From Sphagnum compactum (taxonomy: Eukaryota > Bryophyta > Sphagnopsida > Sphagnales), in assembly GCA_965153455.1 (NCBI GenBank), contig OZ234497.1, forward strand, positions 5,766,001 to 5,830,000: DNA of 64,000 nt, given 5' to 3'. The notes below the pieces were generated by a model. That model did not search any database and was not told where the DNA came from. It saw only the letters and a list, made by a program, of their open reading frames with translations. This document shows, piece by piece, positions 22,935-33,899 of the stretch (the first letter of the stretch is position 1; each line of letters starts with the position of its first letter). Both the position numbers and the translations under genes were made by a program.

Positions 22935-23695
22935 ATGGCGTTGACACCTTTCTTCGGTGGTAACGGACGCAACAGCATTTTGGATCCCTTCGAGCTTGGT
23001 TTCTGGGATCCGGTGGATTCCTGGCCATCTAGTTTCTTTGGAAGGAATGTGGGGCGGGACGTGCAGGCAGTCGCGAGCACACGCATTGACTGGGTCGAAA
23101 CGCCTGAAGCTCATGTTTTCAAAGCCGATCTGCCTGGTAAGCATGCTATCCTACCTTGTCGCAGCCATTTGTCTCAAGATTGTTTGCATAAAAAGAACAT
23201 GTTGGTTGCACAGTTAAGGTGTTCTTAGCTATGGAAAGAATTGTGTTGCTCGCGTAGTTTTGAGAGCTCTGCATATGCAATATCAATGTCGGTACTGGCT
23301 ATAATTAGGATTTTGCAATTCGACAGCAGATTGTGAGATGCAAGTCCCGTGACAAACAAATACTGCGTGGTGTCCTACCTACCTCTCTCGCTGACTGTGA
23401 AATCTTGCGTTCATTTACCGTTGTTTCAGGGCTACAAAAGGAGGATGTCAAAGTGACGTTGGAAGGAGACCGGATGCTGCAAATAAGTGGCGAGCGCACC
23501 CGGGAGGAGGAGAAGAAGACGGATACATGGCACCGCGTCGAACGCTCGCACGGAAAGTTCTTGCGCCGTTTCCGCTTACCGGAGAACGCAAATGTCGAAT
23601 CTGTGAACGCCAAAGTGGACAAAGGTGTGCTCACGGTCACCGTCCCTAAGACCAAGAAAACAGAGCCCGAGGTTCGAGTGGTGAACATAGCCTAA
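22935..23695 (+). CDS. Class-I cytosolic small heat-shock protein (HSP20), copy 2
   Basis: Two exons (22935-23136 and 23430-23695) encode 155 residues ending in TAA. It is about 85-90% identical by eye to copy 1, with most differences in the N-terminal arm (FGGNGRNSILDPFELGFW) and the last residues (KKTEPEVRVVNIA). The alpha-crystallin domain has the same [50 protein letters not shown] and GVLTVTVPK segments. The 293-bp intron interrupts the same Gly codon as in copy 1 and has GTAAGC and TTTCAG borders, but its sequence differs, so the intron predates the duplication. The start is the first in-frame ATG and gives the family's usual N-terminus. The gene is transcribed away from copy 1, and the two start codons are 1,174 bp apart. 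Confidence 0.95.
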
Positions 23696-24004
23696 GCAAC
23701 ATGAACAGAACACAGAGCCTGGGACATATACAATGTGTCGGATCATTTGCAAAGGTAGTGATGAAACAATAGTGAGCTAATAATTTTCGAAGGTGAAGAA
23801 CTCGACTATTACAACAGTTTTCAGCGAGGATTTTTTGTATGGTCTCTGCGATATGGCAATGCTAGGTATCGTCTCTCTCCTAATTTTGCGTAGTTTAGGG
23901 TTTTCCTTGAGGAACTACTGCAGTCAGCAGGTTAGATTTCTCTCAAATGTACATTGCGAAATTGCCTCTTAAGCAATGATATTCTGCTGTGAATTTCCAA
24001 AACT

Positions 24005-24480
24005 CAAAATTGTTGAGAAACCACGTTCAAATTGTGTATTGAATGAAGGAAAAATCATTTGAGAACTGACAATTGTTGATAAAGCACATTCAAATTGTGT
24101 ATCGAATGAAGGAAAAATCAATTGAGAACTTACAATTGTTGATAAACCACATTCAAATTGTGTATCGAATGAAGGAAAAATCATTTGAGAACTTACAATT
24201 GTTGATAAACCACATTCAAATTGTATATCGAATGAAGGAAAAATCATTTGAGAATATAATTGTTGATAAACCACATTCAAATTGTGTGTCAAATGATGGA
24301 GGAAAAATCATTTGAGAACTTGCAATTCTTGATAAACCACATTCAAGTTGTGTATCAAATGATGAAGGAAAAATCAGTTGAAAACTTGCAATTCTTGATA
24401 AACCACATTCAAATTATGTATTGAATGAAGTAAACAAGCAGTTAAAAACTTACACAGTTGTTGATAAATCACATTCTATG
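24005..24480. repeat. Minisatellite, about 62-bp unit, 7-8 copies
   Basis: A unit containing GATAAACCACATTCAAATTG, then a TATCGAATGAAGGAAAAATC word and TTGAGAACTTACAATTGTT, repeats in direct orientation from about 24005 to 24480. The first four copies are nearly identical and later ones increasingly diverged. Long open frames across it on both strands are an effect of the unit length and not evidence for a protein. Confidence 0.9.
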
Positions 24481-27420
24481 AGAACTCTCTTCTTCAAGAT
24501 TTGTGTTGAAATTGTGTATCTAATGATGAAAATAATTTTGAGAATCTGTTTTAGAAGAATTTAGCTCAAATGATGAAAATCTTTTGACAATCTGTTGTAC
24601 AAACAATTTCTCTAACTCTGTGTATGTACAATTTCTCTATGTACATCTAAGTTTTGAAGAACAAATCCTTTTACGTATTGGATTTCAACCAAAACCACAA
24701 AATTTATCAAATTGATCAATGATTAAGTTATTTGCCACTATTTGTCACATATGATGAACTCTACCAATAGTTACACATCCTTCCTTAACAATTGTCTCTC
24801 TAAATTCAAAAGACATGTACAAAATATGTGACCAAATCAACTTGTTTATTTAATTGTAATTGTATCCAACCACAAGTTTATATCCAGTTTATCATGTCCT
24901 TTATATATACACAACCTTGTTGTGTCTTGTGCTTTTAAATGTACAACTTCATTTCACGTAGCTATTGCACTAATTCTTCATGTCAAATTTACTTGTAATG
25001 ATTTCCAATATCTACCATGTTGATCATCATCTACATGTGCACCTTAAACTTATTCTTGAACTCATTTCTAATGCTTTGGCTCACAATTTGTATGCACCTT
25101 TTCCAAGTACACCTCGATGTCTTCTTCTTCACCAAAACTTTCATCTTCAGTCGTGACAAATTATCAACTTCCAAGCAAGTGCTTGCAATAATGGGGGATT
25201 TAATAGTAAGTATTTGTGAAAAGGGGACTATAGCTCATTCACAAATGCATTTGAACATCAATGAAACTTGACAAGAATGATTAAACTAAAATCTAAAAGT
25301 GGTAGTTTTATAACTAAGAGATAGTCATCCCGTCTACCATTTACACATCAAATGAGGTTTAAATACCACATCACGATTGTAACATGCATAGAGATTATAC
25401 ACATGTAACATGTAATTAACTTTGGGATTATTCTTCAAAAGCTTATCCAACTCCATGTATTGACCATTTGTAGTTGTGTAGACATAATGACTTTGCAAAT
25501 TTATTTGTAAGAGTTGGGAAGGTGAATAATCCAAACTAAGTATATTGATATAGAAAAATGAATAGGTGGACACACAAGAAAAAGAAAAAAGGATCTAGGC
25601 ACATATGAAATGGAACAAGGAAGAAGAACAAGAATTATAGATGCATGAATCGTAAACTTAAAGAAAAAGGTGAACATAAATTCTTATAATTTTACTTGTC
25701 CATCCAAAGAAAAGGAAAGAACTAACATAAAAGGAAGATGGTTAGAAAAGAAAATTATTGATTCAATAAAATTCATGGCCTAAATTGTATTGAATAATGC
25801 AATATAATCCAATTGGCTTGGTCTTTTATAAATAAAACATCACCTAGAAGCCATTAGGTGATCAATTTTAATAGAACATCATGTGACTTCAACTTTTTTA
25901 ATCTTTGGTGAAATTGATGATTCATGATCAATATTTTGCAAACAATCATATTTTTGTTAAGAATAACATTGATTAAGATTCATTTGTGCCTAGAGCATTC
26001 CTTTAAGAATCGCAGGACCAAAAAAACAAGATTCCACAACTAGGTTGTATTAAATATTTATAATTTATTGTTTGAATTTCTATTGGTTTAGAAATCTATT
26101 GAACTATTTTTCTCAAATTTATTTTGGGATTCATTTCTTGTTCCTTGTTCATTTTTTCTTCACATTCTCATGTTCTCTCCTTCCCATGCTTTCCTTTTTT
26201 TATCAAATAGAGCTTTCATTTTTTGTTGTTGAACATTGTAAAGTTTGAGTTTCAAATTTGCTCACCAATCAAACAAAGTTTGGCCAGCGCACCTACTTGC
26301 TTTGGAGTTGTGTGCATTTGTTGTTGTTTTGTTCAAATTTTTCATCATTGAATTGAAACTTGAACGTTTAACTATTCCTACCCTAAGCATTTTTTGCTTA
26401 AAATTAGTAAACCATTTCTCATATTCATATATTTTCAATGCCATAGCTACAAGTTATAGAACATTAAAACATTTGGTTTTGTGCTATATCTTTGAAAGTT
26501 TCATAAGTTAAAATGTTTTGTTTTATGTTAAAGCTTTGAAAGTTTCATAAGTTAAAATGTTTTGTTTTATGTTAAAGTTTTGAAAGTTTCAAAGGTTTGT
26601 GAGTTGTTTTGTTTTGTGTATTGTTTTATGAGGGAATAATTTTAACGACTTTTTTTCTCATTGTGTTTTTGGACATGTTGTACATTGGAGGGATTAGAAC
26701 TTTGTTATAATTTCATGAGATGTATGTGAATTATGGATGAGGGGGAAAAAAATTATGGGATTTATGTTTAGCATATGTATTGTGCCTATGTATGTATAGA
26801 ATTAGTCTTTGAAAGTATATCATTTAAGTTGTTTTCATAGTTTGTATCAATAATATATAATGTATTGTCTAGAAGTATGGTTTAATTTTGTAACTATAGT
26901 TTGGTAGATTTTTAGATTAAAAATTAGTATTTACTATTTGGTGACCATGATGGGGATCAATTTAATAATAAAGTTTTAATTTATATATATCGTTGTTGAT
27001 TTTTTTGTTTTTAAGCATATACTTAGTCATTTGATAAACACAGTTTTGTGTTTCTATAGGTTCTTAATTGATTGAGTTTTATTACAATTAAAATCTAAAT
27101 GGGGTAATATAAAACCCCATGTTTATTTTTGGCTTCAAATGGTGCCATAACTTAAACATCCTCCTATTGAGTGTCTTGAAATTTGTGAACTTCTTCATTA
27201 ATTGACTTCCTTTTAGGCGCAACTTTTTCTAATTTATTTAAGCTTTCCCTATTTGTAAAAAATATGATTTGAGGTCGAGATGTGCAGAATAGTTTTCATA
27301 ACTACATACATTTGAAGAGGTGAATTAAAAGGTTAAAATGAAAGAGGACTTACATTTGACACACTATTTTCATGAAACATTCCAACATCTTTCATATCCT
27401 AGGTAGAAAACTCATAAATT
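24481..27420. other. AT-rich spacer; small tandem duplication near 26.5 kb
   Basis: No gene is supported. Between about 26500 and 26600 a unit of about 45 bp (TTTCATAAGTTAAAATGTTT with GTTAAAGYTTTGAAAG) occurs about two and a half times in tandem. The rest shows nothing I recognise. Confidence 0.5.
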
Positions 27421-27430
27421 CCCTCCATTA

Positions 27431-28404
27431 ATGGATAAACAAAAAGTTCAACGAAAAAAACAAAATGGAGAAAGTGAAATGGAGAGAAGATATATGGTTT
27501 CGTTTATGTATATTGAAAAATTAAAACTAAAATTATATAAAAGAAAGGTGGTGAAGGTTAAAGAAGGTGAAGTGGATGGAAATGGAAAAAGTAAGAAAAA
27601 TAAAAAGGATTACAATGTTGAGGCCATAATTGTTTTTCATGGGAGATGGAATTGGAATTTGTCAAAAACGCAAAACAAGGAAAGATTTTAGTCCTTGCAA
27701 TGTGTTTCAATTCATGTTCATTTGAAATATTAAGCAAAGAAAAATCAAATATAGATTAAGGCTTTCAGCCCATGTTCACTTTGAACAGAAATTCATATTC
27801 AAATTAAAATCAATTAAGGCCTTCAAAAGACCTTGACCTTAGTCATTGCCTTTGCCCCCCCTTTCCCCCATCCTTTGTTTTCAACATTTTTCTTTTAGTT
27901 TCACACCATAGGGGTTGAACTCATATCCATTGGGGGAGAAAGAAAGATCCTAACCACTAAACCATTCCATTCAAGGTGTAATGGAATAATTTTTTTAAAA
28001 AAATATAGTTTGAACTACTGAAATTTTCTTACAAAAGATTGTTTTTGCACCATTTCAAACTTAAATCAACCCATAGACTACCATTTGTGATTTCTAAACA
28101 ACAATAGGACCCATACATTAGTTTTTTAAACTTTTAATTGCATGCTCGCATGGTGGTGACAATTCCTATATTTACAAAGACAATTAAAACATGCAAGAAA
28201 AAGTTCAATTCTTTATTCAAGCAATACATGACTGAAAATTTAACAAGTAGCATTTCAAGGGAGGAAATGTGTGAATGCAAATTCTATGAAGCCATTGATC
28301 AATGGTGGCATCAAGTAAGTACCATAATGAAACATGTCATCACGTCTACCAATGACATGGAACTGCCTCAATTTGAAAATAACACTGAGTTGTTGAAAAA
28401 ATAA
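27431..28404 (+). pseudogene. PIF/Harbinger ORF1 (Myb/trihelix-like) relic
   Basis: At 28138-28404 the plus strand encodes IKTCKKKFNSLFKQYMTENL, then CKFYEAIDQWWHQVSTIMKH, a pattern seen in the Myb/SANT-like DNA-binding protein that accompanies PIF/Harbinger transposases in plants. That protein binds the element ends and helps transposase enter the nucleus (family knowledge). The Lys-rich frame at 27431-27691 may be an upstream part, with a broken link between them. It lies tail to tail with the transposase relic on the minus strand (28820-30051), as in autonomous PIF elements. No intact start or full domain remains. Confidence 0.6.
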
Positions 28405-28819
28405 TCAATTTCAGAAGCAACATCATAATCTACAACTAAAAATGATAAGAAGAATTTTCATGAATAAACAATTGGCATGTTCACCAAAATTGTGGAAAAC
28501 ATTACCAACATGGTGATTTTTTTTGAGAAAACCAATATTCTATTGCAAAAAGTTGATCATTAAATGGATCGACTCATAAATAAATTGTAGGTTCATGAAA
28601 CGTATTCTGATTCATAATCAAATGGTGTAGTTGAGAAAATATTTTACCTTCCTACTTCAATTTTGTTTCATAGAATGTGTTGGCTAATAATTCATGAATT
28701 TATGTGGCTTTTGACAACATTTCTTTAAATTTTTTATTTCTTTGTTTTTCTTTGATTATGATGCCCCTTTAATTTTTTCATAATTTTCAATTGTCTTCAC
28801 ATTGTCCTTTGTTTCGCTT

Positions 28820-30051
28820 TCTTCTATTTGAGTAATGCTTTCAAGGTATTGTAGTTGACACATTTCTTTGATAAGTTGTTTTGCCACATGAAACATGTCC
28901 TTCTATTGAATTGTCCAAGGAGATGGTTGGCTTCAATTTGCATTGTTTGTTCAACTTTTTGAGCCCATTCAATGTTAAAGTTATCTCCATGGACATTGCA
29001 TAGGTTATGAAGACAAATGCAAGCCATAACCACACTTGAAATATTTCATAATGGCATATCCAATCTCTTCAATAGGATCTTCCACCATCCTTTCAAAACT
29101 CCAAAACCCTTTCCACCACCATATGAACATTAAATTGTATGAAGTTCCAATATGTTTTTGGTCTTGGCAATCCTTCTTTCTCACCTTTGAATGGTGAGTA
29201 AAACTATGGCTTTATTGGGTAGGTTGAGTAGGTTGCATTTTTAATCAATTTTTATGGCAGAAATGCACCTTTCATTACTTTCTTACCAATGTTGGATTTT
29301 GGAATAATATTGTTTAATCATGGCAACAACTAGCCCATTTAAAATCATAGTCCCAAAACTTACATTTTGCATCAACCACACCTTGTAATAAAGTTGAATA
29401 TAATCCCTCTTGACAATAGTAAGAAGTTGGATTTATAGGTGGTGTAATAATCAAAATGTGGCTACCATTTACTACTTCAAAAACATAAGGTATGCCTTGA
29501 AGTTCTTCAAACTCATATGCCATTCTTCTTATGTTACTCGTTGCTAGTTTTTCTATCACCAAAAGCTTTAAGTGTTTTTTAATAGTTGCACAAAAGTCTT
29601 TTATAATGATACATGTTGTGCTTTCAACCATCCATACACTTCACCACACATTTGTAAACCATTACCTAAACAAAATAAGGTGATGGCTATTTGTGTTTTG
29701 ATTGAAATGCATGATCTCATGTGAGAATATGCCCTACCCAATGATGGAATTATAATATTGCACAAATAATGAAAAAAAATTAGGATTTAACCTTGTTCGT
29801 TGTTTGAACATCTTTGTTGAATAGCTGCCCAAGAGTTGCGTTTCCATGAAGTCACTTGCTAATTCATAGCTCCATACAAATATCTTTTTTGTTACTATAT
29901 TTGCTTTCATAGTGAAAACAACCATCATCATCATTGCACTATAATGTTGATGAAATGCAAGTTCTTGCAATGCCACAACTATAATAATAATATGTAAAAT
30001 TGTCATGAAAAACACAAGAGTTACAAGAATCTTGTGTCTATGTTCATCCAT
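28820..30051 (-). pseudogene. PIF/Harbinger (HARBI1-like, DDE) transposase relic
   Basis: Three minus-strand pieces are in transposase order. 29734-30051 is the N-terminal part, ending in a piece with RTRLNPNFFSLFVQYYNSII. 29314-29631 is the catalytic core, with IPYVFEVVNGSHILIITPP, a YYCQEGLYSTLLQGVVDAKC stretch and WASCCHD matching the family's GSxHD region. 28824-29033 is the C-terminal part with VMACICLHNLCNVHGDN. The enzyme would cut and paste DNA at TAA/TTA targets. The first catalytic Asp (normally V-D-G-T-H-I) is Asn here, and several stops and frameshifts separate the pieces, so it is dead. I did not find matching terminal inverted repeats around 27.0-30.4 kb. Confidence 0.75.
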
Positions 30052-31011
30052 GGTGGTTTGCCTTAAAAGATTTAACTTGAGAAAGGAAGCAAAGATGAGA
30101 AGAAAAATGATATAAGAAAAAAAGAATGAAATGATATGCGGGGTTGAAATGTTGGTTCTTACTTTTTAACCTCAATGGTTTTCCAAATGAAATCACTGCC
30201 CCCAAACAAGTAACATTTTATTAATGATTTGGGGGTCAAACAAGTCAAAAAATGTTCAAATTTCCCATTAATGACCCCAAGATTTTTTGGCTTTTAAGAG
30301 GGCACATATTGTGTTAGGTCATGCACTCCAACCAAACCTTTTGCCAACTTTTGGCATTGGATTAAAATGGTCCTTCAAAAATGCATAATTTGTTTCATAC
30401 ACAATGTGTGCAAAATTGAAAAATTTGGAGCTTGCATATGTTGTGTATATTAGAGTCCTAGCCTTTTTATTATTGTGTAAATTTTTTCACTGTTGTGAAA
30501 TTTTTGAAAATTTTAAATGTGAATTCAATGATTAAAAAAAAAACTCCCAAAAATAAAAAAAATTCTTTAAAATCCACTCGATTTCTATACATGGTCTAAG
30601 TAGGTAGCCATGTATACATATATGGATGTTTACATTTTTCCTTTCACATTTAATTAAATAGCCAAATTTGGTAAAATTGGCTTATTGAGGTTGACAACAT
30701 CAAAAAAATTGCAAAAAAATAAATAAAACTGCACTAGACACCACAAGCAACATTAAGATCCATTTTTTAAACAAATGAGGGTCGGTATGAGGAGGTCCTA
30801 CCATCTTCCATTGTGCTTTTAAATGGAGCTTCTATAGTCTATAAATTATGATATGAATATTTATAGAAATGATAACTTACTTTCAATGGATGGCTTTTTT
30901 ATATAACCAACTAATGAAAAAAAAGGTAAGAACCAATTGTGAAAGGACCACATCTTTTTTTTTTAAAATAAAAATTTAATACCATTATGGTGTATGATTT
31001 TGTATATTGCA

Positions 31012-31035
31012 TATATATATATATATATATATATA
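31012..31035. repeat. (AT)n microsatellite
   Basis: About 12 AT units follow TTGCATATAT in AT-rich spacer. It is a simple repeat only. Confidence 0.85.
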
Positions 31036-31224
31036 ATTTTTGGACAATTTTTTTGGAAAAAAATCTAATTAATTGAGCGAGCACTTTCAAAATCCAAAAA
31101 AGAAAAGTAAATAATCAATGCCCCGCGAGGTTTTAGTTCTTACACCACTCAGTAAACACTCCTTCAAATACACTACAAACCTTATTGGAGGTTTCTAGTT
31201 TCTACATTCCTGAAGAAGAAACAA

Positions 31225-31480
31225 GGGGTGTGTCGCACCGTGGCCTTGCCATTTACATTAAAAAGTATTTAAGGCAAAAGTAGAAATTAATCGAAACTCA
31301 AATATTTCACCGTGCAAAAATACAATCTTCAAAATATCCTCTAAAGGAAACCCAAAATCATTCAAGATATTCTAACTCGCCAAAAAAATTCTAAGCCAAA
31401 AATATCATCTTTCAAAAATCCTCATGTAAAAATAGACCTATTAGCTAGGGGCCAAAATCCCTTAAGCTACTACTACTACC
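31225..31480 (+). repeat. Dispersed repeat R, direct copy
   Basis: This is the complement of 17625-17910, sharing GTGGCCTTGCCATTTACATT, GAAACTCAAATATTT and GGGCCAAAATCC-like words in the same order. Small insertions and deletions separate the copies. It is non-coding and its family is unknown. Confidence 0.7.
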
Positions 31481-31775
31481 GTAGTACCTTGGCCACTTCA
31501 ACACATGTCCGTCAATTAATTAATTAATTTTGAAAAATTCATTTCAACAAATGGGGAATATTCCTAAATATCCATTATTTTTTCCTTCAAATATATATAT
31601 TTTAATTTGAAAGAAAATAATATTTGAATATTTCAACATTTCTGAAAATAATATAATTAATGTCAAATTGGCAAAATTTGGCATATTGGGCTTTTTTGAG
31701 GTTAAAGGACTCATGTGATTTATGAATGATGAAGCCAATCAATTGTTTCTCGAGTGATAAATTTATGCAATCTAA

Positions 31776-31990
31776 AGGTGCATTCACACTTGGTGTTAAG
31801 GACTCTATTATTAAGTCCCCTAACACTAAGCTAGCCATTTAGGACCTAAACCTATTTACAATGAAGACTTTTATGTTAAGTTCACATTCACATAATGTTA
31901 AACAATCACCCGTTTAAACATCAAGTGCCACCTAAGATGCCACCTAGATTTTCACTTAACACCGACTTAACATTAGGTGTGAATGCACCT
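31776..31990 (+). mobile_element. Tourist-like MITE, copy C, with perfect TAA target duplication
   Basis: A 215-bp element has terminal inverted repeats AGGTGCATTCACACTTGG and its near complement CCTAATGTTA..., ending GTGTGAATGCACCT. It is flanked on both sides by TAA (31773-31775 and 31991-31993), the three-base target duplication typical of PIF/Harbinger elements. It has no open frame. Internal sequence matches copies A and B. As the only copy with intact ends and matching flanks, it is probably the youngest insertion. Confidence 0.85.
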
Positions 31991-33035
31991 TAATTAAAGC
32001 ATGGATTCAAATGGAATATATTTTATTTTATTTTATATTTTTGATTAATTTTTTAAAGCTTTAGGCTATAGTGTCCTCCTCTCCTCCTCATGCTTTCCTT
32101 CTTCCATTTACAAAGGAGGTTTATGTCAGATTTTGTATAGCCAGGTTTAGCCAATCAGTGTCTGCTCATGGATGAAAACATTCCAGAAACAAAGCTGTAA
32201 GTAAGTAAGTAAGTATTATTCTTCATCCCAAGAAGAAGACACACATTCTCTCTGCCCCCCTCTTTCCTTCATCCAAGAAGAAAACATTCTTGTTGCTTTT
32301 TACATCCTCCTGAAATGAAGAAAGGAATATTTCATCTCCTTCCTTTCATCAAATAAGGAAACTTCCTTCTTTCATTTCCATTTCTTTCTCTTGGAAAAGT
32401 AGTATATAGGTACCTATTCTGCAAAGTTATGTCACTTTATATGGCAGAATCAGACTGGACCAAATTCTCATGGGTGGAATTGGTTGACCCTGCCGATTCT
32501 GCCGTTGGAATCAGTCCACCTAATGCTTGCTGAATTCATCCATTAGTTGATGATGGATGCGCCCCCCCCCCTCTGTTGGGCGGGTATTAGAAATTGCACC
32601 AAACCCCCCAAACCCCCACCGGTTGTCAAGGTCTAACCATGGTTAGGGCTCATAACCATGCTCTCGACGGATCAAAGAACCGGTTCTGATACAACCATGG
32701 TCCTCAAATAAGAGGAAAAAAGCAAATCGCTCACCGCCTACAAATCACAAACCCGCCGGTTCTTTCATGAAAAACCATCTATCGATTTTTTTGGGGAGGC
32801 TTTCAAAACGACTGAAAGAAACCGAGGGTTCTTTGACACCAATTTTTTCTTTCGAAAGATCGGAACTGGCACAAGATTGGTTCCATGCCTCCGACCCACA
32901 CTCTTCTCGTCGTTGAGAATTAGCTAGTTCTTAATTACCGATTACCCCATAATTTTACACCAGGACTCGTGCCAAGCATCTGTCTCTAAATTAGAAGTAA
33001 AGAAAAAAAACTTACCTGTATGATAAGTTTTGTTT

Positions 33036-33263
33036 GCTTATGTGTGGGGGTGAAAAAAGACAAAGAGAGTAAGTTTACCCTATAACACGTTTTGTTGCTT
33101 ATGTGTGAGGGTGAAAAAAGACAAAGAGAGTAAGTTTACCCTATAATTGCTTATGTGTGGGGGTGAAAAAAGACAAAGAGAGTAAGTTTACCCTATAACA
33201 CGTTTTGTTGCTTATGTGTGGGGGTGAAAAAAGACAAAGAGAGTAAGTTACCCTACAACTCAT
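33036..33263. repeat. Minisatellite, about 61-bp unit, four copies
   Basis: The unit contains GCTTATGTGTGGGGGTG, AAAAAAGACAAAGAGAGTAA and a TTTACCCTATAACACGTTTT stretch. Copies start near 33036, 33097, 33149 and 33210. The third lacks about 9 bp (the ACACGTTTTG part). Copies are nearly identical, suggesting recent expansion. Confidence 0.9.
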
Positions 33264-33849
33264 TCACACTATGAATTTTAGGGCATATTAGGGTAAATTA
33301 GGAATTGGACTGTTGTTGTTGTTGTTGTGTCCCAGGTGGGACAAGGGCCAAAGAGTTTCGCCAAAGAAAAAAAATGATTGGGAAATATGGGCAGGAATTT
33401 ATTTACAAAGTGGCGAAACATGATACGCCCTTGTTTTGGTTGTTTGTTGTTTATAACGTTCATAACGTTTTTAATTATTATTATTATTTAAAAAAAAACC
33501 TAAGCAAGCAAGGAGGAACCCCAGTTTAGCCACGAAAATACTGCAAAAAAAATTACCGCAAAAAAGAAGAAGAAGAGAGCCAAAAATGGGAAAATAAGAA
33601 TTAAATTAAAATCGAGAACAAAAATAGCCGAACCGGTATAGTCTACTGATTTTTCCCATTGGTGGGATCATCATCATACATACATCCATGGCCATAGCCA
33701 TGGCCATGGGTGATGGCTCTCACAAACGACACGTGTCAAGTAGAGACAATGGATGAACCCAGTGGGAAAAAGAAAAACCCCAAAAAATAAAAATAAATGA
33801 AGGCTCGTACAGTAGGGTACCTACCTACGTACCCTACCTCAGGTAACTA

Positions 33850-33885
33850 ACACAGGTTAGGTTAGGTTAGGATAGGTTAGAGGTT
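33850..33885. repeat. Short (GGTTA)n tract
   Basis: Five or so GGTTA units, one changed to GGATA, lie about 1.2 kb upstream of the methyltransferase gene's start. The unit resembles the TTAGG telomere type but not the plant type, so I treat it as a plain microsatellite. Confidence 0.7.
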
Positions 33886-33899
33886 TTAAAAATAAATAA

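Larger units (their letters stand above)
30052..33850. other. Spacer with MITE, dispersed repeat and minisatellite, no gene
   Basis: Besides the listed repeats the stretch has an (AT)n tract near 31012-31035, a C-run of about 13 near 32562 and a locally GC-richer patch near 32420-32960. I see no open frame with recognisable content there. Confidence 0.45.

Noticed and set aside
24073-24315. Open frames across the 62-bp minisatellite on both strands
   Set aside because: The repeated peptide is a by-product of the DNA repeat unit. There is no promoter, splice structure or known domain.
24005-33263. CRISPR-like array
   Set aside because: The direct repeats at 24.0 and 33.0 kb have no unique spacers and lie in a plant nuclear genome. 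They are minisatellites.
33685-33712. Palindromic CCATGG/GCCATGG run
   Set aside because: It is a short low-complexity stretch of overlapping words without further structure. It may be chance.
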